Translations under genes and position numbers: made by a program | Assembly (NCBI RefSeq): GCF_013394165.1 | Contig: NZ_CP041330.1 | Coordinates: 558,001 to 622,000 of the forward strand | Origin: Pseudoalteromonas sp. Scap06 | Lineage (GTDB): Bacteria > Pseudomonadota > Gammaproteobacteria > Enterobacterales > Alteromonadaceae | Direction of reading: 5' to 3' | DNA: 64,000 bases | The notes under the pieces: model-generated | Seen by the model: only the letters and a program-made list of their open reading frames with translations | The model's database searches: none | Told to the model about the DNA's origin: nothing | In this document: piece after piece, positions 1-9,807 of the stretch | Position numbering within the stretch: the stretch's first letter is position 1 | Layout: each line of letters starts with the position of its first letter

Positions 1-75
1 TGCGAATAAGGCGGTGCCGCCAAATAAAAGGACGGCAATATGTAAGTAAATTAAGCTTTGTTGTTGGGACTGCAC
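1..75 (-). CDS. DMT/EamA-family transporter, N-terminal fragment
   Basis: Only the first 25 codons of a minus-strand gene are inside the window; the rest lies beyond base 1. The GTG at 75-73 follows an AAGGAA ribosome-binding site, and an upstream in-frame ATG is cut off by a TAG. The peptide has a short polar start (MQSQQQS) and a first membrane helix (LHIAVLLFGGTALFA). That opening is typical of ten-helix EamA/DMT inner-membrane metabolite exporters. The family call rests on the first helix alone; the substrate cannot be inferred. Confidence 0.6.
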   Translation of the reverse strand, partial: MQSQQQSLIYLHIAVLLFGGTALFA

Positions 76-236
76 GAGATTTCCTTGTCACTTTTTTTGG
101 CTATATTAGCATTGCTTTTACACTCAGAAGATGAATTTTTCTATTTCATGACAAATGTCAGCCAAGTTAATGACACTTCACACTCTTATATATTTTATCT
201 AATGGCATAGTTACTTTACTTATATTGGAGGGTGTT

Positions 237-407
237 ATGAATTCCTTAATTTTAATAAGCTTAAGCATTAGCGACTTTGTAGAAACACTAAGTTTAACTG
301 CGACTTATGAAGATTGTTTTATGTTCGCATTCATTTTTATGTTATTAATATTTATTAATAAAAATAGTGCTATAAACAAAAACAATAGGCCAGAGGTATT
401 AGTATGA
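237..407 (+). CDS. small membrane protein translationally coupled to a histidine kinase
   Basis: A 56-aa ORF starts at ATG 237 behind a strong GGAGGGTG site (227-234); the in-frame TTG at 225 lies before that site and is not the likely start. The stop overlaps the kinase start (ATGA at 404-407), so the two are translationally coupled. Residues about 31-42 (MFAFIFMLLIFI) form a short hydrophobic segment ending in a basic tail. I do not recognise a family. It could be a sensory accessory peptide of the kinase or a leader that only sets kinase expression. The good ribosome-binding site and the coupling favour real translation. Confidence 0.55.
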   Translation: MNSLILISLSISDFVETLSLTATYEDCFMFAFIFMLLIFINKNSAINKNNRPEVLV

Positions 408-1507
408 GTTCGCTAAGTAGCTTTTCTCAACAAACGGATAAAACGTTTTGGAAGTATGGCCATTTAATTTTTACCGGCTTTTATTTATTGCCATTAATTA
501 TTAATTTTGACCAATTTACAAAAAGCCAAATGAGCCTATGTTTAGCTTTTTATATTGCTTTTATTATTTTGTACATAAAAGCAATTAACTGCAATAACAC
601 AAAAATTACCCCCTTATTTTTAGCCTTGCTCGCCATTTGTTTTAGCGCCACTTTTTTTACCTCTGGCACACCTACTTTGTATGGTTTTGTTGCTTATGTG
701 GCAGGGTATAGTTATACCCAAAAGCAGCGGTATTATGCCGCATTAGCCATTATAGTCGCGCTTTTTACAAGTTCGTATTTAAGCGATATAGGAAAGCTTC
801 AGTACTTTTTGGCTGTGGCATTAATATTATGTGCCGCCTTATTTAGCTATGGAATTGCAGCAAAAAGAGAGCGCGAACATAAAAAGCGCGAACAAGAAAG
901 CGCAAAGCAATTGGAGCAACTAGCAGCCATTGCTGAGCGTGAACGCATAGCCCGAGATTTACATGATATTTTAGGTCACTCACTGTCATCAATAGCTTTA
1001 AAAGCTGAACTTGCGAATAAACTAAATCAAGGTGAACGATACGCGCAGGCTAATAACGAAATAGCCCAAGTAGCAGATCTTGCAAGACAGTTACTGAGTG
1101 ATGTACGAAACGCGGTAAGTGATTTAAAGCAGCTCAACTTAAACAGCCAAATAACACAGCTAAAACAAACACTCAAAGAGCAAGGCTTTAACATAAAATT
1201 TAACGTTAATTTAGCGACGTTACCTGCCAAGGTTGAGGGCATTGCGAGTCTTATTATTAAAGAGTCAGTGACTAATTTATTACGCCATAGCAGCACAAAA
1301 ATCGGTTCTATTAATATAGAACAAACAAAGCGGCAATTACTTATTGCCGTTATTGATAACGCGCCATGCACCACATTAAAAGCGGGAAATGGTTTAAATG
1401 GCATTAAAGAGCGAGCAGAGCAATTAAACGGCAGTGCAAAATTTACCTGTGGCGATACATTTACTTTAAACGTTGTACTGCCATTAAGTGCTGAGGATTT
1501 AAAATGA
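404..1507 (+). CDS. DesK-like sensor histidine kinase (HisKA_3 type)
   Basis: Integral membrane sensor kinase of 367 aa. Residues 1-150 hold about five hydrophobic segments with short loops, so the sensor is the membrane domain itself, as in DesK-type kinases. A basic coiled-coil linker (152-180) leads to the HisKA_3 dimerisation motif ERERIARDLHDILGHSL, with phospho-acceptor His187. The C-terminal HATPase_c domain has the G box GNGLNGIKERAEQL. It overlaps the response regulator by ATGA at 1504 and the small ORF upstream, forming a three-gene operon. Relatives include thermosensors and LiaS-like envelope sensors; the stimulus here is unknown. Confidence 0.9.
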   Translation: MSSLSSFSQQTDKTFWKYGHLIFTGFYLLPLIINFDQFTKSQMSLCLAFYIAFIILYIKAINCNNTKITPLFLALLAICFSATFFTSGTPTLYGFVAYVAGYSYTQKQRYYAALAIIVALFTSSYLSDIGKLQYFLAVALILCAALFSYGIAAKREREHKKREQESAKQLEQLAAIAERERIARDLHDILGHSLSSIALKAELANKLNQGERYAQANNEIAQVADLARQLLSDVRNAVSDLKQLNLNSQITQLKQTLKEQGFNIKFNVNLATLPAKVEGIASLIIKESVTNLLRHSSTKIGSINIEQTKRQLLIAVIDNAPCTTLKAGNGLNGIKERAEQLNGSAKFTCGDTFTLNVVLPLSAEDLK

Positions 1508-2118
1508 TCAAAGTATATTTAGTTGAAGATCAAGCGCTGGTGCGCGACGCAGTTGCCGCTTTATTAAGCCTCGACTTTAATATTGAGGTAATTGGTCAAG
1601 CATGTAATGGGCGAGATGCGTTAAATGAAATCAGCGCGCTTAGTAAAGACTTACATCCAGATATCATTTTAACGGATATAGAAATGCCAAGCATAAATGG
1701 CATTGAGCTTAGTGAGCAAATAGCCGCTAAATATCCTGCAATTAATATGGTAATTATGACCACTTTTTCACGTGCTGGTTATATTAGGCGCTCTTTGAAT
1801 GCGGGTGTTAAAGGTTTTATTTTAAAAGAAGCACCTAGCGAAGAGCTAATAAACGCGTTAAAAAAAGTAATGCAAGGGCAAAAGGTGATTGACCCAGAAC
1901 TTGCCATTAATGCCCTAGACGATGCCGACCCACTCACAGATAAAGAGCGTAAAGCCTTAAAGCTTGCAAGTGATGGCTTAAAAACCAGCGAAATAGCAAA
2001 GCAGCTCTATATAAGTGAAGGGACAACGCGCAATTATTTATCTGATGCGATTGCAAAGCTCAATGCCACAAACAGGATAGATGCAGCGCGTATCGCTCGG
2101 CAAAAGGGGTGGTTATAA
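1504..2118 (+). CDS. NarL/FixJ-family response regulator (DesR-like)
   Basis: A 204-aa two-domain response regulator. The receiver domain (1-120) has the acidic pocket (VEDQ, residues 7-10) and phospho-acceptor Asp58 in LTDIEMPSINGIEL, followed by the conserved Lys in FILKEA. The C-terminal LuxR-type helix-turn-helix includes LTDKERKALKLASDGLKTSE and YISEGTTRNYLSDAIAKL. It is co-translated with the kinase and should be its cytoplasmic partner, binding DNA as a phosphorylated dimer. No target operator is visible; the neighbouring crotonase or the DMT transporter could be targets, but nothing in the sequence shows it. Confidence 0.92.
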   Translation: MIKVYLVEDQALVRDAVAALLSLDFNIEVIGQACNGRDALNEISALSKDLHPDIILTDIEMPSINGIELSEQIAAKYPAINMVIMTTFSRAGYIRRSLNAGVKGFILKEAPSEELINALKKVMQGQKVIDPELAINALDDADPLTDKERKALKLASDGLKTSEIAKQLYISEGTTRNYLSDAIAKLNATNRIDAARIARQKGWL

Positions 2119-2247
2119 ATAGCTTCTTTGATGATTACAAAAATAGGCACTTTATAAATTTTATACAACGTATTACTATTCAGTGCATAACTATAAAAGT
2201 AACGAAAAGTGCTAAAAGCGCAGCTAAATGCACTCAAAGAGGCTCGA

Positions 2248-2982
2248 ATGACCGCATTAATAAAGATTACCACTGAGCAAAACGTGGCAATACTTACCAT
2301 GAATACCGCTGAAAACCGCCATAACCCTAGTTTTATAGCTGAACTTAATCAACACTTAGATAGCATAGAAGCCAATGGCGATATTAACGCCGTAGTATTA
2401 ACCTCAAGCAGCGATAAAAGCTGGTCATTGGGAATAGATTTACAGTGGATGGCAATTTCAGATAACACGCCTACAGTTATTGCTGATTTTATGAATTCGA
2501 TAGGGCAGTTATTTAAACGCATAGTGACGTTTCCTATGCCTATCATTGCTGCACTAAACGGTCACACTTATGGTAATGGCTCGGTATTGGCATGTGCCTG
2601 TGATTTTCGGTTTATGAAATCGGACAAAGGCTTTTTCTGCTTTCCTGAAGTTGATGTACTGGTACCGTTTGTACCGTCTATGTTTCCGATTATTAATAAA
2701 GCGATTAATCCTCAATTTTTTAACCGCTTAGCTATGACTGGCGAGCGTGTTGATGCGCAAAAATTGTTACAACAAAATGTGGTAGAAGCAATTTTTGCTG
2801 ATGAGCAAGCCTTGCAAGCGGGTGTGTTAGAGTTTGCGCAAAGCTTTAATAAAAATCGTTGGATATACGCTCAAAACAAAACCCAAATGAACAAACCAAT
2901 ACTCGATGTTATGGCTGCACAAGACTCGGCTTTTATTGAAAACATCAGCACGCTATTGTGGAAGAAACTACAGCAAAAGTAA
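2248..2982 (+). CDS. crotonase-family enoyl-CoA hydratase/isomerase
   Basis: Crotonase-fold protein of 244 aa from ATG 2248, which has an AGAGG site 5 nt upstream; the longer reading from 2209 lacks one. The oxyanion-hole segments are visible: the first around SDKSWSLGIDLQWM and the second around PIIAALNGHTYGNG. Two acidic positions expected in a full hydratase are not obvious, and the FCFPEVDVLVPF region resembles the peroxisomal-type delta3,delta2-enoyl-CoA isomerase branch. It probably acts on acyl-CoA in the cytoplasm. It is a single gene ending in a hairpin, with 129 nt separating it from the response regulator. Confidence 0.8.
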   Translation: MTALIKITTEQNVAILTMNTAENRHNPSFIAELNQHLDSIEANGDINAVVLTSSSDKSWSLGIDLQWMAISDNTPTVIADFMNSIGQLFKRIVTFPMPIIAALNGHTYGNGSVLACACDFRFMKSDKGFFCFPEVDVLVPFVPSMFPIINKAINPQFFNRLAMTGERVDAQKLLQQNVVEAIFADEQALQAGVLEFAQSFNKNRWIYAQNKTQMNKPILDVMAAQDSAFIENISTLLWKKLQQK

Positions 2983-2994
2983 GCTGTTTTTATA

Positions 2995-3033
2995 AAAGTG
3001 AGTAAGCATAACTACAGTTAATTTACTCACTTT
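2995..3033 (+). terminator. hairpin after crotonase gene
   Basis: The 11-bp arms AAAGTGAGTAA and TTACTCACTTT pair perfectly around a 17-nt loop, 12 nt after the stop codon. The A-run and T-run ends would let it work in either direction. Confidence 0.65.
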
Positions 3034-3190
3034 CATGTGCATTAATTAAGTAGGTGTTAAGTGTTATTTAGCTACATTGCTACAAAATGCAAAAGCTAAT
3101 AACGCTTTATTAAAAGTTTAATGGCTTTTACCTGTCTCATTTCGAGTATATGAGTTAAAATGCTTACATAACCAACTAACAAGATAGTGA

Positions 3191-5650
3191 ATGTCAAACC
3201 AAGATCCAAATCTCAGTCGAGAACAAGAAAAGTACGAAAACCCAGTCCCTAGTCGTGAGTTTATACTTACTCACCTTCAAGAGCGTTCAAAACCTGCTAA
3301 TTACACGCAACTATGCGAAGAACTCGCGGTCAACGATGAAGAACGACAAATAGCATTTAAGCGCCGACTTCGTGCCATGGAGCGCGACGGGCAATTGTAT
3401 TTTAATAAATTTAAATGTTATGCCCTGATTGACGAAGCCGGTTTAACCAAAGGCAAAGTTGTCGGTCACAGAGACGGTTTTGGCTTTTTAGAAGTTGAAG
3501 GCGAGAGCAAAGACTGGTTTATTGCCAAGCATCAAATGAATATGGTGCTACATGGCGACATTGTTCTTGCGAAAGGCACTAAGCGTGGTTCAGGCTCAAA
3601 ATGCGATGCCCGTATTATTAAAGTGCTTACTAATGAGCGAGCGCCTATTGTTGGCCGCTATTTTGTTGAGCATGGTATTGCTGTGGTGGTTGCTGAAGAT
3701 CCGCGCATTACCCAAGATATTATTATTTTACCGGGTAACGAAAAAGGCGCACGCCACAACCAAATGGTGCAAGTGCAAATAACTCAAAATCCAAGCCGCA
3801 ATATGAATGCGGTAGGTAAAGTGATTGACGTACTGGGCGAGCATTTAGCGCCGGGTATGGAAATTGAAGTTGCGCTGCGTAATCACGATATTCCACATGT
3901 GTGGCCTGAAGAAGTTGAGCAGCAAGTTGCCCACTTAGGTGAATTTGTTGAAGAAGCCGATAAGCAAGGCCGTGTTGATTTACGCGGCTTACCACTTGTC
4001 ACTATTGATGGCGAAGACGCTCGCGACTTTGATGACGCTGTTTATTGTGAACCTAAAAAATCAGGTGGCTGGCGTTTATGGGTAGCCATTGCCGATGTAT
4101 CCCATTATGTAGGTATGAACACGCCGCTTAACAAAGAAGCGATAGAGCGCGGTAATTCAGTGTATTTCCCTGAGCAAGTTATTCCAATGCTGCCAAAAGT
4201 ATTGTCTAACGGTTTGTGTTCGCTTAACCCTGAGGTTGATCGCCTGTGTATGGTTGCAGAAATGACCGTATCGCAAGAGGGTAAGCTGTCGGGCTATAAG
4301 TTTTACGAAGCACTAATGAATTCGCATGCTCGTTTAACCTACACCAAAGTAAATGCCATTTTACAAAATGACGAAAAGCTCCGTAAAGAATACGCAGCTG
4401 TAGTGCCACATTTAACTGACTTACAGCAAATGTACATGGCATTAAAAGCAGCACGCCAAGAGCGTGGTGCAATTGAATTTGAAACACTCGAAACTCGTTT
4501 TGTATTTAACGCACAACGTAAAATAGAATCTATTGTGCCGGTTATTCGTAATGATGCGCATAAGCTGATTGAAGAATGTATGATTTTAGCTAATGTTTCG
4601 GCGGCTAAATTACTTGAGAAACACGAAGCAAGTGCATTGTTTAGGGTACATGATGAACCCGATAGCGAAAAACTGGGTAACTTTACTCAGTTTTTAACTG
4701 AGCTAGGTATTGAAAGCACGCTAAGCGACGAACCCACCCCGAAAGAAATTACTCATGTATTGGCTCGTTTAGGGGATCGTCCTGAAGCTGAACTTATTCA
4801 AACTATGCTGCTGCGCTCAATGAAGCAAGCGGTATATCAGCCAGATAACATAGGTCACTTTGGTTTAGCATTATCGGCCTACGCACACTTTACCTCGCCA
4901 ATTCGCCGTTACCCCGATTTAGTGGTACACCGTGCAATTAAAGCGGTATTAAAAGCGCAAGGTCAACAAACGTCAGGTGAATACGCTTACAGCGATGATG
5001 AAGTCGATCAACTTGGTGAGCAGTGTTCTACCACTGAGCGCCGCGCAGACGATGCCACCCGTGAAGTAGCCGATTGGCTAAAATGTGAATACATGCAAGA
5101 TCATGTAGGCACGGAGTTTAACGGGGTTATTTCATCGGTTACTAATTTTGGTTTATTTATTCGTTTAGATGATTTGCAAATTGATGGATTAATTCATGTT
5201 ACCAATTTAGGTGATGAATACTTCCAACATGATGCGGCTAAACATTGCTTGGTGGGTGAACACACACATACGGTTTATCGTTTAGGCGATAAAGTAACTG
5301 TACAAGTTGCCTCGGTAAGCTTAGATGATCGCCGAATTAACTTAACGCTTAAAGGCGATGTGGCTCAAGATCGTTATGCGCGTCGTCGTGCGCCAAAAAA
5401 GAATGCCCCAGCAAGTGTTCGCTCGCAACTTAAAGCCGGTAAAATACCGGGTAAAAAGTCAGCAAGCGACAGTAAAAAACCAAAAAGTGGAAAAAAGCCT
5501 GCAAGTAAAGCTAAGGCAGCGGGTAAATCTAAAGTAACAGCGGATGACACCACCGCGAAGAAAAAAACCAAAAAGAAAGCGGTCAAAAAGCCTAAAAGAC
5601 CAGGTAAAAATGCCCGTAAACGTAGTAGCCCAGGAGCAAACAATTCGTGA
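3191..5650 (+). CDS. rnr: ribonuclease R
   Basis: Processive 3'-5' exoribonuclease of 819 aa, the usual RNase R length. In order: an N-terminal winged-helix (about 25-85), two cold-shock/OB domains (about 85-240), the RNB catalytic domain with [14 protein letters not shown] carrying the metal-binding aspartates and [12 protein letters not shown], the signature [16 protein letters not shown], then an S1 domain ([20 protein letters not shown]) and a long Lys-rich tail from about 725. The tail fits ribosome and structured-RNA binding. The gene overlaps rlmB by GTGA, the classic gammaproteobacterial arrangement for RNA turnover and rRNA modification. Confidence 0.98.
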   Translation: MSNQDPNLSREQEKYENPVPSREFILTHLQERSKPANYTQLCEELAVNDEERQIAFKRRLRAMERDGQLYFNKFKCYALIDEAGLTKGKVVGHRDGFGFLEVEGESKDWFIAKHQMNMVLHGDIVLAKGTKRGSGSKCDARIIKVLTNERAPIVGRYFVEHGIAVVVAEDPRITQDIIILPGNEKGARHNQMVQVQITQNPSRNMNAVGKVIDVLGEHLAPGMEIEVALRNHDIPHVWPEEVEQQVAHLGEFVEEADKQGRVDLRGLPLVTIDGEDARDFDDAVYCEPKKSGGWRLWVAIADVSHYVGMNTPLNKEAIERGNSVYFPEQVIPMLPKVLSNGLCSLNPEVDRLCMVAEMTVSQEGKLSGYKFYEALMNSHARLTYTKVNAILQNDEKLRKEYAAVVPHLTDLQQMYMALKAARQERGAIEFETLETRFVFNAQRKIESIVPVIRNDAHKLIEECMILANVSAAKLLEKHEASALFRVHDEPDSEKLGNFTQFLTELGIESTLSDEPTPKEITHVLARLGDRPEAELIQTMLLRSMKQAVYQPDNIGHFGLALSAYAHFTSPIRRYPDLVVHRAIKAVLKAQGQQTSGEYAYSDDEVDQLGEQCSTTERRADDATREVADWLKCEYMQDHVGTEFNGVISSVTNFGLFIRLDDLQIDGLIHVTNLGDEYFQHDAAKHCLVGEHTHTVYRLGDKVTVQVASVSLDDRRINLTLKGDVAQDRYARRRAPKKNAPASVRSQLKAGKIPGKKSASDSKKPKSGKKPASKAKAAGKSKVTADDTTAKKKTKKKAVKKPKRPGKNARKRSSPGANNS

Positions 5651-6390
5651 GTAATGAATTAATTTTTGGCTTTCACTCTGTTGAAGCAATTTTAGCAAAA
5701 GAGCCAGAGCGCTTTATAGAAATATACGCCCTTAAGGGACGTGATGATAAGCGTCTATCGCCTGTGATTGAGCAAGCGCGTCAGTTTGGTATTTCAGTAC
5801 AGTTTATGCAACGAAAAGCGCTTGATAACAAAGCGAAAGATGAACAGCATCAAGGCATTATTGCCAACGTAAAAGCGGCGCGAGTGTTTAATGAAAAAGA
5901 TCTCGATGAGATCATTGAACGCGAAGACACGCCATTTTTACTGGTACTTGATGGCATTACCGATCCGCATAATTTAGGTGCTTGCTTACGTAGTGCCGAT
6001 GCAGCGGGCGTACATGCGGTGATTGTTCCTAAAGACAAATCAGCAAAGCTTAATGGCACAGCACGTAAAGTAGCCTGTGGCGCAGCAGAAACGGTACCGC
6101 TTATTCAGGTAACTAACCTTGCACGTACATTACGTGAAATAAAAGACGCGGGCGTTTGGGTTGTAGGTACTGCCGGTGAAACCGACACACATGTATTTGA
6201 TGCCAGCTTAACAGGCCCAATGGCGATTGTGATGGGTGCTGAAGGCGAGGGCATGCGCCGCTTAACACGTGAGCATTGTGATGTGCTCGTTAAAATCCCA
6301 ATGGCAGGCACGGTTTCAAGTTTAAATGTATCGGTAGCAACCGGCATTTGTTTATTTGAAGTGTTACGCCAGCGCGCAGAAACAAATTAA
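5647..6390 (+). CDS. rlmB: 23S rRNA (guanosine-2'-O-)-methyltransferase RlmB
   Basis: SpoU/TrmH-class SPOUT methyltransferase of 247 aa that methylates G2251 of 23S rRNA in E. coli. The N-terminal substrate-binding domain ([17 protein letters not shown]) is followed by the trefoil-knot catalytic domain with the three SpoU motifs: [38 protein letters not shown] and [20 protein letters not shown]. It starts with GTG inside the rnr stop (GTGA), so translation is coupled. A strong terminator follows 24 nt later. Confidence 0.97.
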   Translation: MSNELIFGFHSVEAILAKEPERFIEIYALKGRDDKRLSPVIEQARQFGISVQFMQRKALDNKAKDEQHQGIIANVKAARVFNEKDLDEIIEREDTPFLLVLDGITDPHNLGACLRSADAAGVHAVIVPKDKSAKLNGTARKVACGAAETVPLIQVTNLARTLREIKDAGVWVVGTAGETDTHVFDASLTGPMAIVMGAEGEGMRRLTREHCDVLVKIPMAGTVSSLNVSVATGICLFEVLRQRAETN

Positions 6391-6414
6391 GCCTAAGCTA
6401 ATCACATAGGCATT

Positions 6415-6451
6415 AAAAAGCCGAGATTGATTACATCAATCTCGGCTTTTT
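6415..6451. terminator. bidirectional terminator between rlmB and the TonB receptor
   Basis: A perfect 16-bp stem (AAAAAGCCGAGATTGA) with a 5-nt TTACA loop and A/T tails on both sides. It sits between convergent genes and should terminate both rlmB and the minus-strand receptor transcript. Confidence 0.93.
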
Positions 6452-6474
6452 TGTACTTTTAAGTTAGCGCTTTA

Positions 6475-8631
6475 TTAAAAGCTGTAAGAGTAACCCATTT
6501 GTACTGAGCGTGGCTTACCAGGTTGAATACCGCCATTTGCGCGGTTAGCAATGTAGGTTTTATCAAACAGGTTATCAACGCTTAGGTATACTTTTTGATT
6601 TTCATCAATTAAGTACTTAGCAGCTAAATCCCATACAACACGACTATCAATCGCATTTAAGCCTGAGTCAGAAAGGTCAGCATGTGCATCCGATACGTAA
6701 CGTATTTGGCTGTTAACAACAAAGTTATTCACTTCGGCACCAAATGATAAAGCAACTTGGTTTTCTGGTACGTAAGGCATTGCATCGCCTTTTTCTACAG
6801 AGCCCCAAATTTCTGAATCAAATGTGTTTTTAAACTCTGAATCAGTGTAGGTGTAAGTCAGTTTAACTGGGAACGCAACTGATGCAGTATTAAACGTTCG
6901 ACCAGCGCTAAATTCAAAGCCCGATACTTCTACTTCACCGTAGTTGTATTGGTCGCCAATGTTATCGTCGCTACAACCTACTGCAGCAGTACAGTTACCA
7001 TGCATGTTGTCGTAATCAGAGTAGAATGCAATCACTTCACCGTTAAAGCCGTTTGCATTAAAACGAGAACCAAACTCAATGTTGACGCTTTCTTCTTCGT
7101 CTTGGTCTGCATTGCCTGGCGCTGCGGGTGCATAACCTTTTTGAATGCCTGCAAGTAACGTTACGTTGTCGTTAAGTGTGTAAGTAGCACCTAAAGACGG
7201 TACTAAAATTTCAGTATCGTTTGAAATGTCTTTCGTTAAGCCTTGGCTACGAGTTGGATCTGATTTAGCCCATTCTTCACGGGTAATAGTAATGTCTTCA
7301 TAACGCAGACCTGCACTCACTACTAATGCATCCATTGTCCATTCGTCTTGAATAAATAGGGTGCTTGCTTTTGCGCTGTCTAAGCGATTGCTATTAGAGC
7401 CAGGTGCGCCTTGCGAAGTAAGAGTCATGCTTAAATCTTGATTAAGCGTGTATTTGTCTTCCCACTGGAAACGATCCATTTCATCTTCGTGGTAACGTAC
7501 GCCAACCGTAATGTAGTGATCGCCCGCTGGAATGTGTAATTCAGACTGCACGCCTTTGGCTTGGTAGTCGCGGTTATTAGCTTTAACACCTATGTTTTCG
7601 ATGCCTTCAGCCGTTGGGTTTGCTTCAAATTCACTGTATTGCTCAAGGTAGCTTTCGCTTACTTTACTGGCTTTGTACCAGTTACGGTGGAAGTCATTTA
7701 GATAAGCGGTTGCTAAAAATTCGTAACCTTCACCAAAGCGATATGCATAGTTTACTTGGTATGCATTGTGACGAGTGTTCATCTCATCGTTTTGCGATGC
7801 CGCATAACGACGGTTAGGATTTTCTTGGTAATCGGCGTTAGTTAAGCCCATGTACGTTTCGTCTGATGTTTCTTCAGAGTACTTAGCTTTAAACTCAATG
7901 TTGTGGGCATCGTTTTCACCAAAGGTATGGCCAAATTTTACCAGTACGTCATTTTTTTCAAAACCAGTGTTGTCATCGCCTACAGGTAATTCTTTAAAAC
8001 CATCAGCGCCGTAAGAAAACACTTCAATTAAGCCAGCAGTGTTATTTTTTTCTTTAGCGAAGTAAGCGTGACCTTTATAGTAACCATCGCTACCAAGTGC
8101 CGCGTCAACCATACCCATAGAGCTATTTGCTTCAGTTGGTAAGCTGCGAGAAAGTAAATTTAATACACCACCGGTAGTGCGCGGGCCATATTTAACTGAG
8201 GCAGCACCTTTTAATACTTCAATAGATTCCATACGACCCATAGTCGGGAAGTAATAAGCCGATGGTGCAGAATAAGGAGCTGGTGCAACGAGTACGCCGT
8301 CTTCCATTACTGAAATTTTATCGTTACGGCCAGTACCTGTGCCACGCATACCAATGTTAGGACGCAGACCATAGCCATCTTCTTCTTGAACGTATACACC
8401 TGGTACTGATGCTAATACGCGAGAAATATCGGTAAATTCGAATTTTTGCAATTCTTCATCAGAGATAAATGTAGCCGATCCTGGAATATCGTTAATTGCT
8501 GCTTGTGAGCCAATAACGGTAATTTGTTCAAAGTTGCGTTCAACGCCGCCGGCATCTTTTGCCATTGCTGTAGCACTTAAAGACAGCGCTACGGCTGCAG
8601 TTAACGAGGAAACTAAAAATTTATGTGACAT
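6475..8631 (-). CDS. TonB-dependent outer-membrane receptor, FecA-like
   Basis: Outer-membrane beta-barrel transporter of 718 aa. Signal peptide about 1-24 (cleavage after ATAMA), TonB-box region near EQITVIG, plug domain (about 45-165) with SVPGVYVQEEDGYGLRPNIG and the MRGTGTGRND loop, then a barrel ending in aromatic YSYSF as needed for Bam insertion. The APAPYSAPSAYYFPTMGRME and VLKGAASVKYGPRTTGGVLN segments resemble receptors for ferric citrate or hydroxycarboxylate chelates. A Fur-like box lies about 55 nt upstream, so iron starvation probably induces it. The true ligand is not known. Confidence 0.9.
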   Translation of the reverse strand: MSHKFLVSSLTAAVALSLSATAMAKDAGGVERNFEQITVIGSQAAINDIPGSATFISDEELQKFEFTDISRVLASVPGVYVQEEDGYGLRPNIGMRGTGTGRNDKISVMEDGVLVAPAPYSAPSAYYFPTMGRMESIEVLKGAASVKYGPRTTGGVLNLLSRSLPTEANSSMGMVDAALGSDGYYKGHAYFAKEKNNTAGLIEVFSYGADGFKELPVGDDNTGFEKNDVLVKFGHTFGENDAHNIEFKAKYSEETSDETYMGLTNADYQENPNRRYAASQNDEMNTRHNAYQVNYAYRFGEGYEFLATAYLNDFHRNWYKASKVSESYLEQYSEFEANPTAEGIENIGVKANNRDYQAKGVQSELHIPAGDHYITVGVRYHEDEMDRFQWEDKYTLNQDLSMTLTSQGAPGSNSNRLDSAKASTLFIQDEWTMDALVVSAGLRYEDITITREEWAKSDPTRSQGLTKDISNDTEILVPSLGATYTLNDNVTLLAGIQKGYAPAAPGNADQDEEESVNIEFGSRFNANGFNGEVIAFYSDYDNMHGNCTAAVGCSDDNIGDQYNYGEVEVSGFEFSAGRTFNTASVAFPVKLTYTYTDSEFKNTFDSEIWGSVEKGDAMPYVPENQVALSFGAEVNNFVVNSQIRYVSDAHADLSDSGLNAIDSRVVWDLAAKYLIDENQKVYLSVDNLFDKTYIANRANGGIQPGKPRSVQMGYSYSF

Positions 8632-8685
8632 TGATTACCCTAAAAATAGTTCAACTACTAAAATTGGCGTAATTTAAACATGTTA

Positions 8686-8704
8686 ACGAATGAGAATCAA
8701 TATT
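8686..8704 (-). promoter_or_regulatory. Fur-like operator upstream of TonB receptor
   Basis: The segment containing AATGAGAATCAATATT (8689-8704) agrees with most positions of the 19-bp Fur consensus by eye. It sits about 55-73 nt before the receptor start, a normal place for an iron-dependent operator. The next gene upstream (LysR) is not obviously controlled by it. Confidence 0.6.
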
Positions 8705-8823
8705 ATTAAGTTTTAGTTATATTTACATTTGCCGTAAAAACACGCTATTTTTATAACATTTTTAACTAAGTGTTTATTCTAATCTTATAAAATTAGGATA
8801 ATGTATTGGCTGGTGGCGGTTAT

Positions 8824-9681
8824 TTAAGCAGTGGGATAGCCTAAGCGCAGCTTAATAAATTCGGCGAGTTTAAATACCGCGTTTTCAGGTTCGCTGGCGG
8901 TTTTTACTAAACTAATACCTATGCTACCAAGCGCAGGTAAATGTTTAGTGTGTAAGTGATAGGCTAAATCGTTAGGTACGGTACTTTTTGCGAGCACTGT
9001 TATACCTAAGCCTTCTTTTAATGCGGCAATTAAACCGGTTAAATCGGCATTACTGTAAACAATACGATATTTAATGCCTGCTTTTTCAAGCGCCTGAGTT
9101 GCTCTGCGTCGATAAATACAGCCCTCAGGGGCGGTCACTAAGGTTACGGTTTCATTTTGTGCCAGTGATAGGTCGCCCACCCACACTAATTGGTCTTGAA
9201 TAAAAATAGGGAATTTTTCTGAGTCTAGTTGCTCGTTAAGCGCTAACACTAAATCAAATTGATCTTGGCGCTCATCAGAGAGTAGGTGTTTACTTAAACG
9301 TGATTTTACTTCAAGTGATACCTCAGGGTAGAGCGCTACAAAATCGCCAATAATGGAGGGCAAAATACGCGCGGCAAATTCGCTAGGGATCCCCAAGCGC
9401 ACTTTACCAGTTACACTTTCTGAGGTGAACAACTGCAAAATGGCATCGTTATGCTGCACCATTTGCTTTGCCATCGGCAGTAATAACTCGCCATATTGGT
9501 TGAGCACTTGTCGTTGCCCCTGCTTTTTAAATAATTTATAGCCGAGTAAGTCTTCTAAGCGTTTTACTTGTAAGCTCACCGCAGGTTGCGAAAGGCCAAG
9601 TAAATCGCCTGCTTTGGCAAATCCACCAACCTCAACCACCATAACAAAAGTTCGTAAACTGTCGGTTGAAATATTTTTCAT
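8824..9681 (-). CDS. LysR-family transcriptional regulator
   Basis: A 285-aa LysR regulator. The N-terminal winged helix (1-65) carries GGFAKAGDLLGLSQPAVSLQ and VKRLEDLLGYKLFKKQG; the C-terminal periplasmic-binding-like effector domain (about 90-280) begins at GKVRLGIPSEFAARILPSI. It diverges from the GcvT-like gene at 9808 across a 126-bp AT-rich spacer, the usual place for a LysR target, so that gene, and possibly the gcv genes beyond it, are candidate targets. The effector domain resembles LrhA/HexA-type regulators in length and pattern. The ligand is unknown. Confidence 0.9.
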   Translation of the reverse strand: MKNISTDSLRTFVMVVEVGGFAKAGDLLGLSQPAVSLQVKRLEDLLGYKLFKKQGQRQVLNQYGELLLPMAKQMVQHNDAILQLFTSESVTGKVRLGIPSEFAARILPSIIGDFVALYPEVSLEVKSRLSKHLLSDERQDQFDLVLALNEQLDSEKFPIFIQDQLVWVGDLSLAQNETVTLVTAPEGCIYRRRATQALEKAGIKYRIVYSNADLTGLIAALKEGLGITVLAKSTVPNDLAYHLHTKHLPALGSIGISLVKTASEPENAVFKLAEFIKLRLGYPTA

Positions 9682-9807
9682 ATTTAAAATTACTATTTAT
9701 ATGGCTATATATATAAGTATTATTTATCAATTGATAAGTAATTACAATTTGTTGTTGTAAGGCTTGCGCAATATACTTTTGCTATTAAAGATTGATAGGT
9801 ATTTGTT

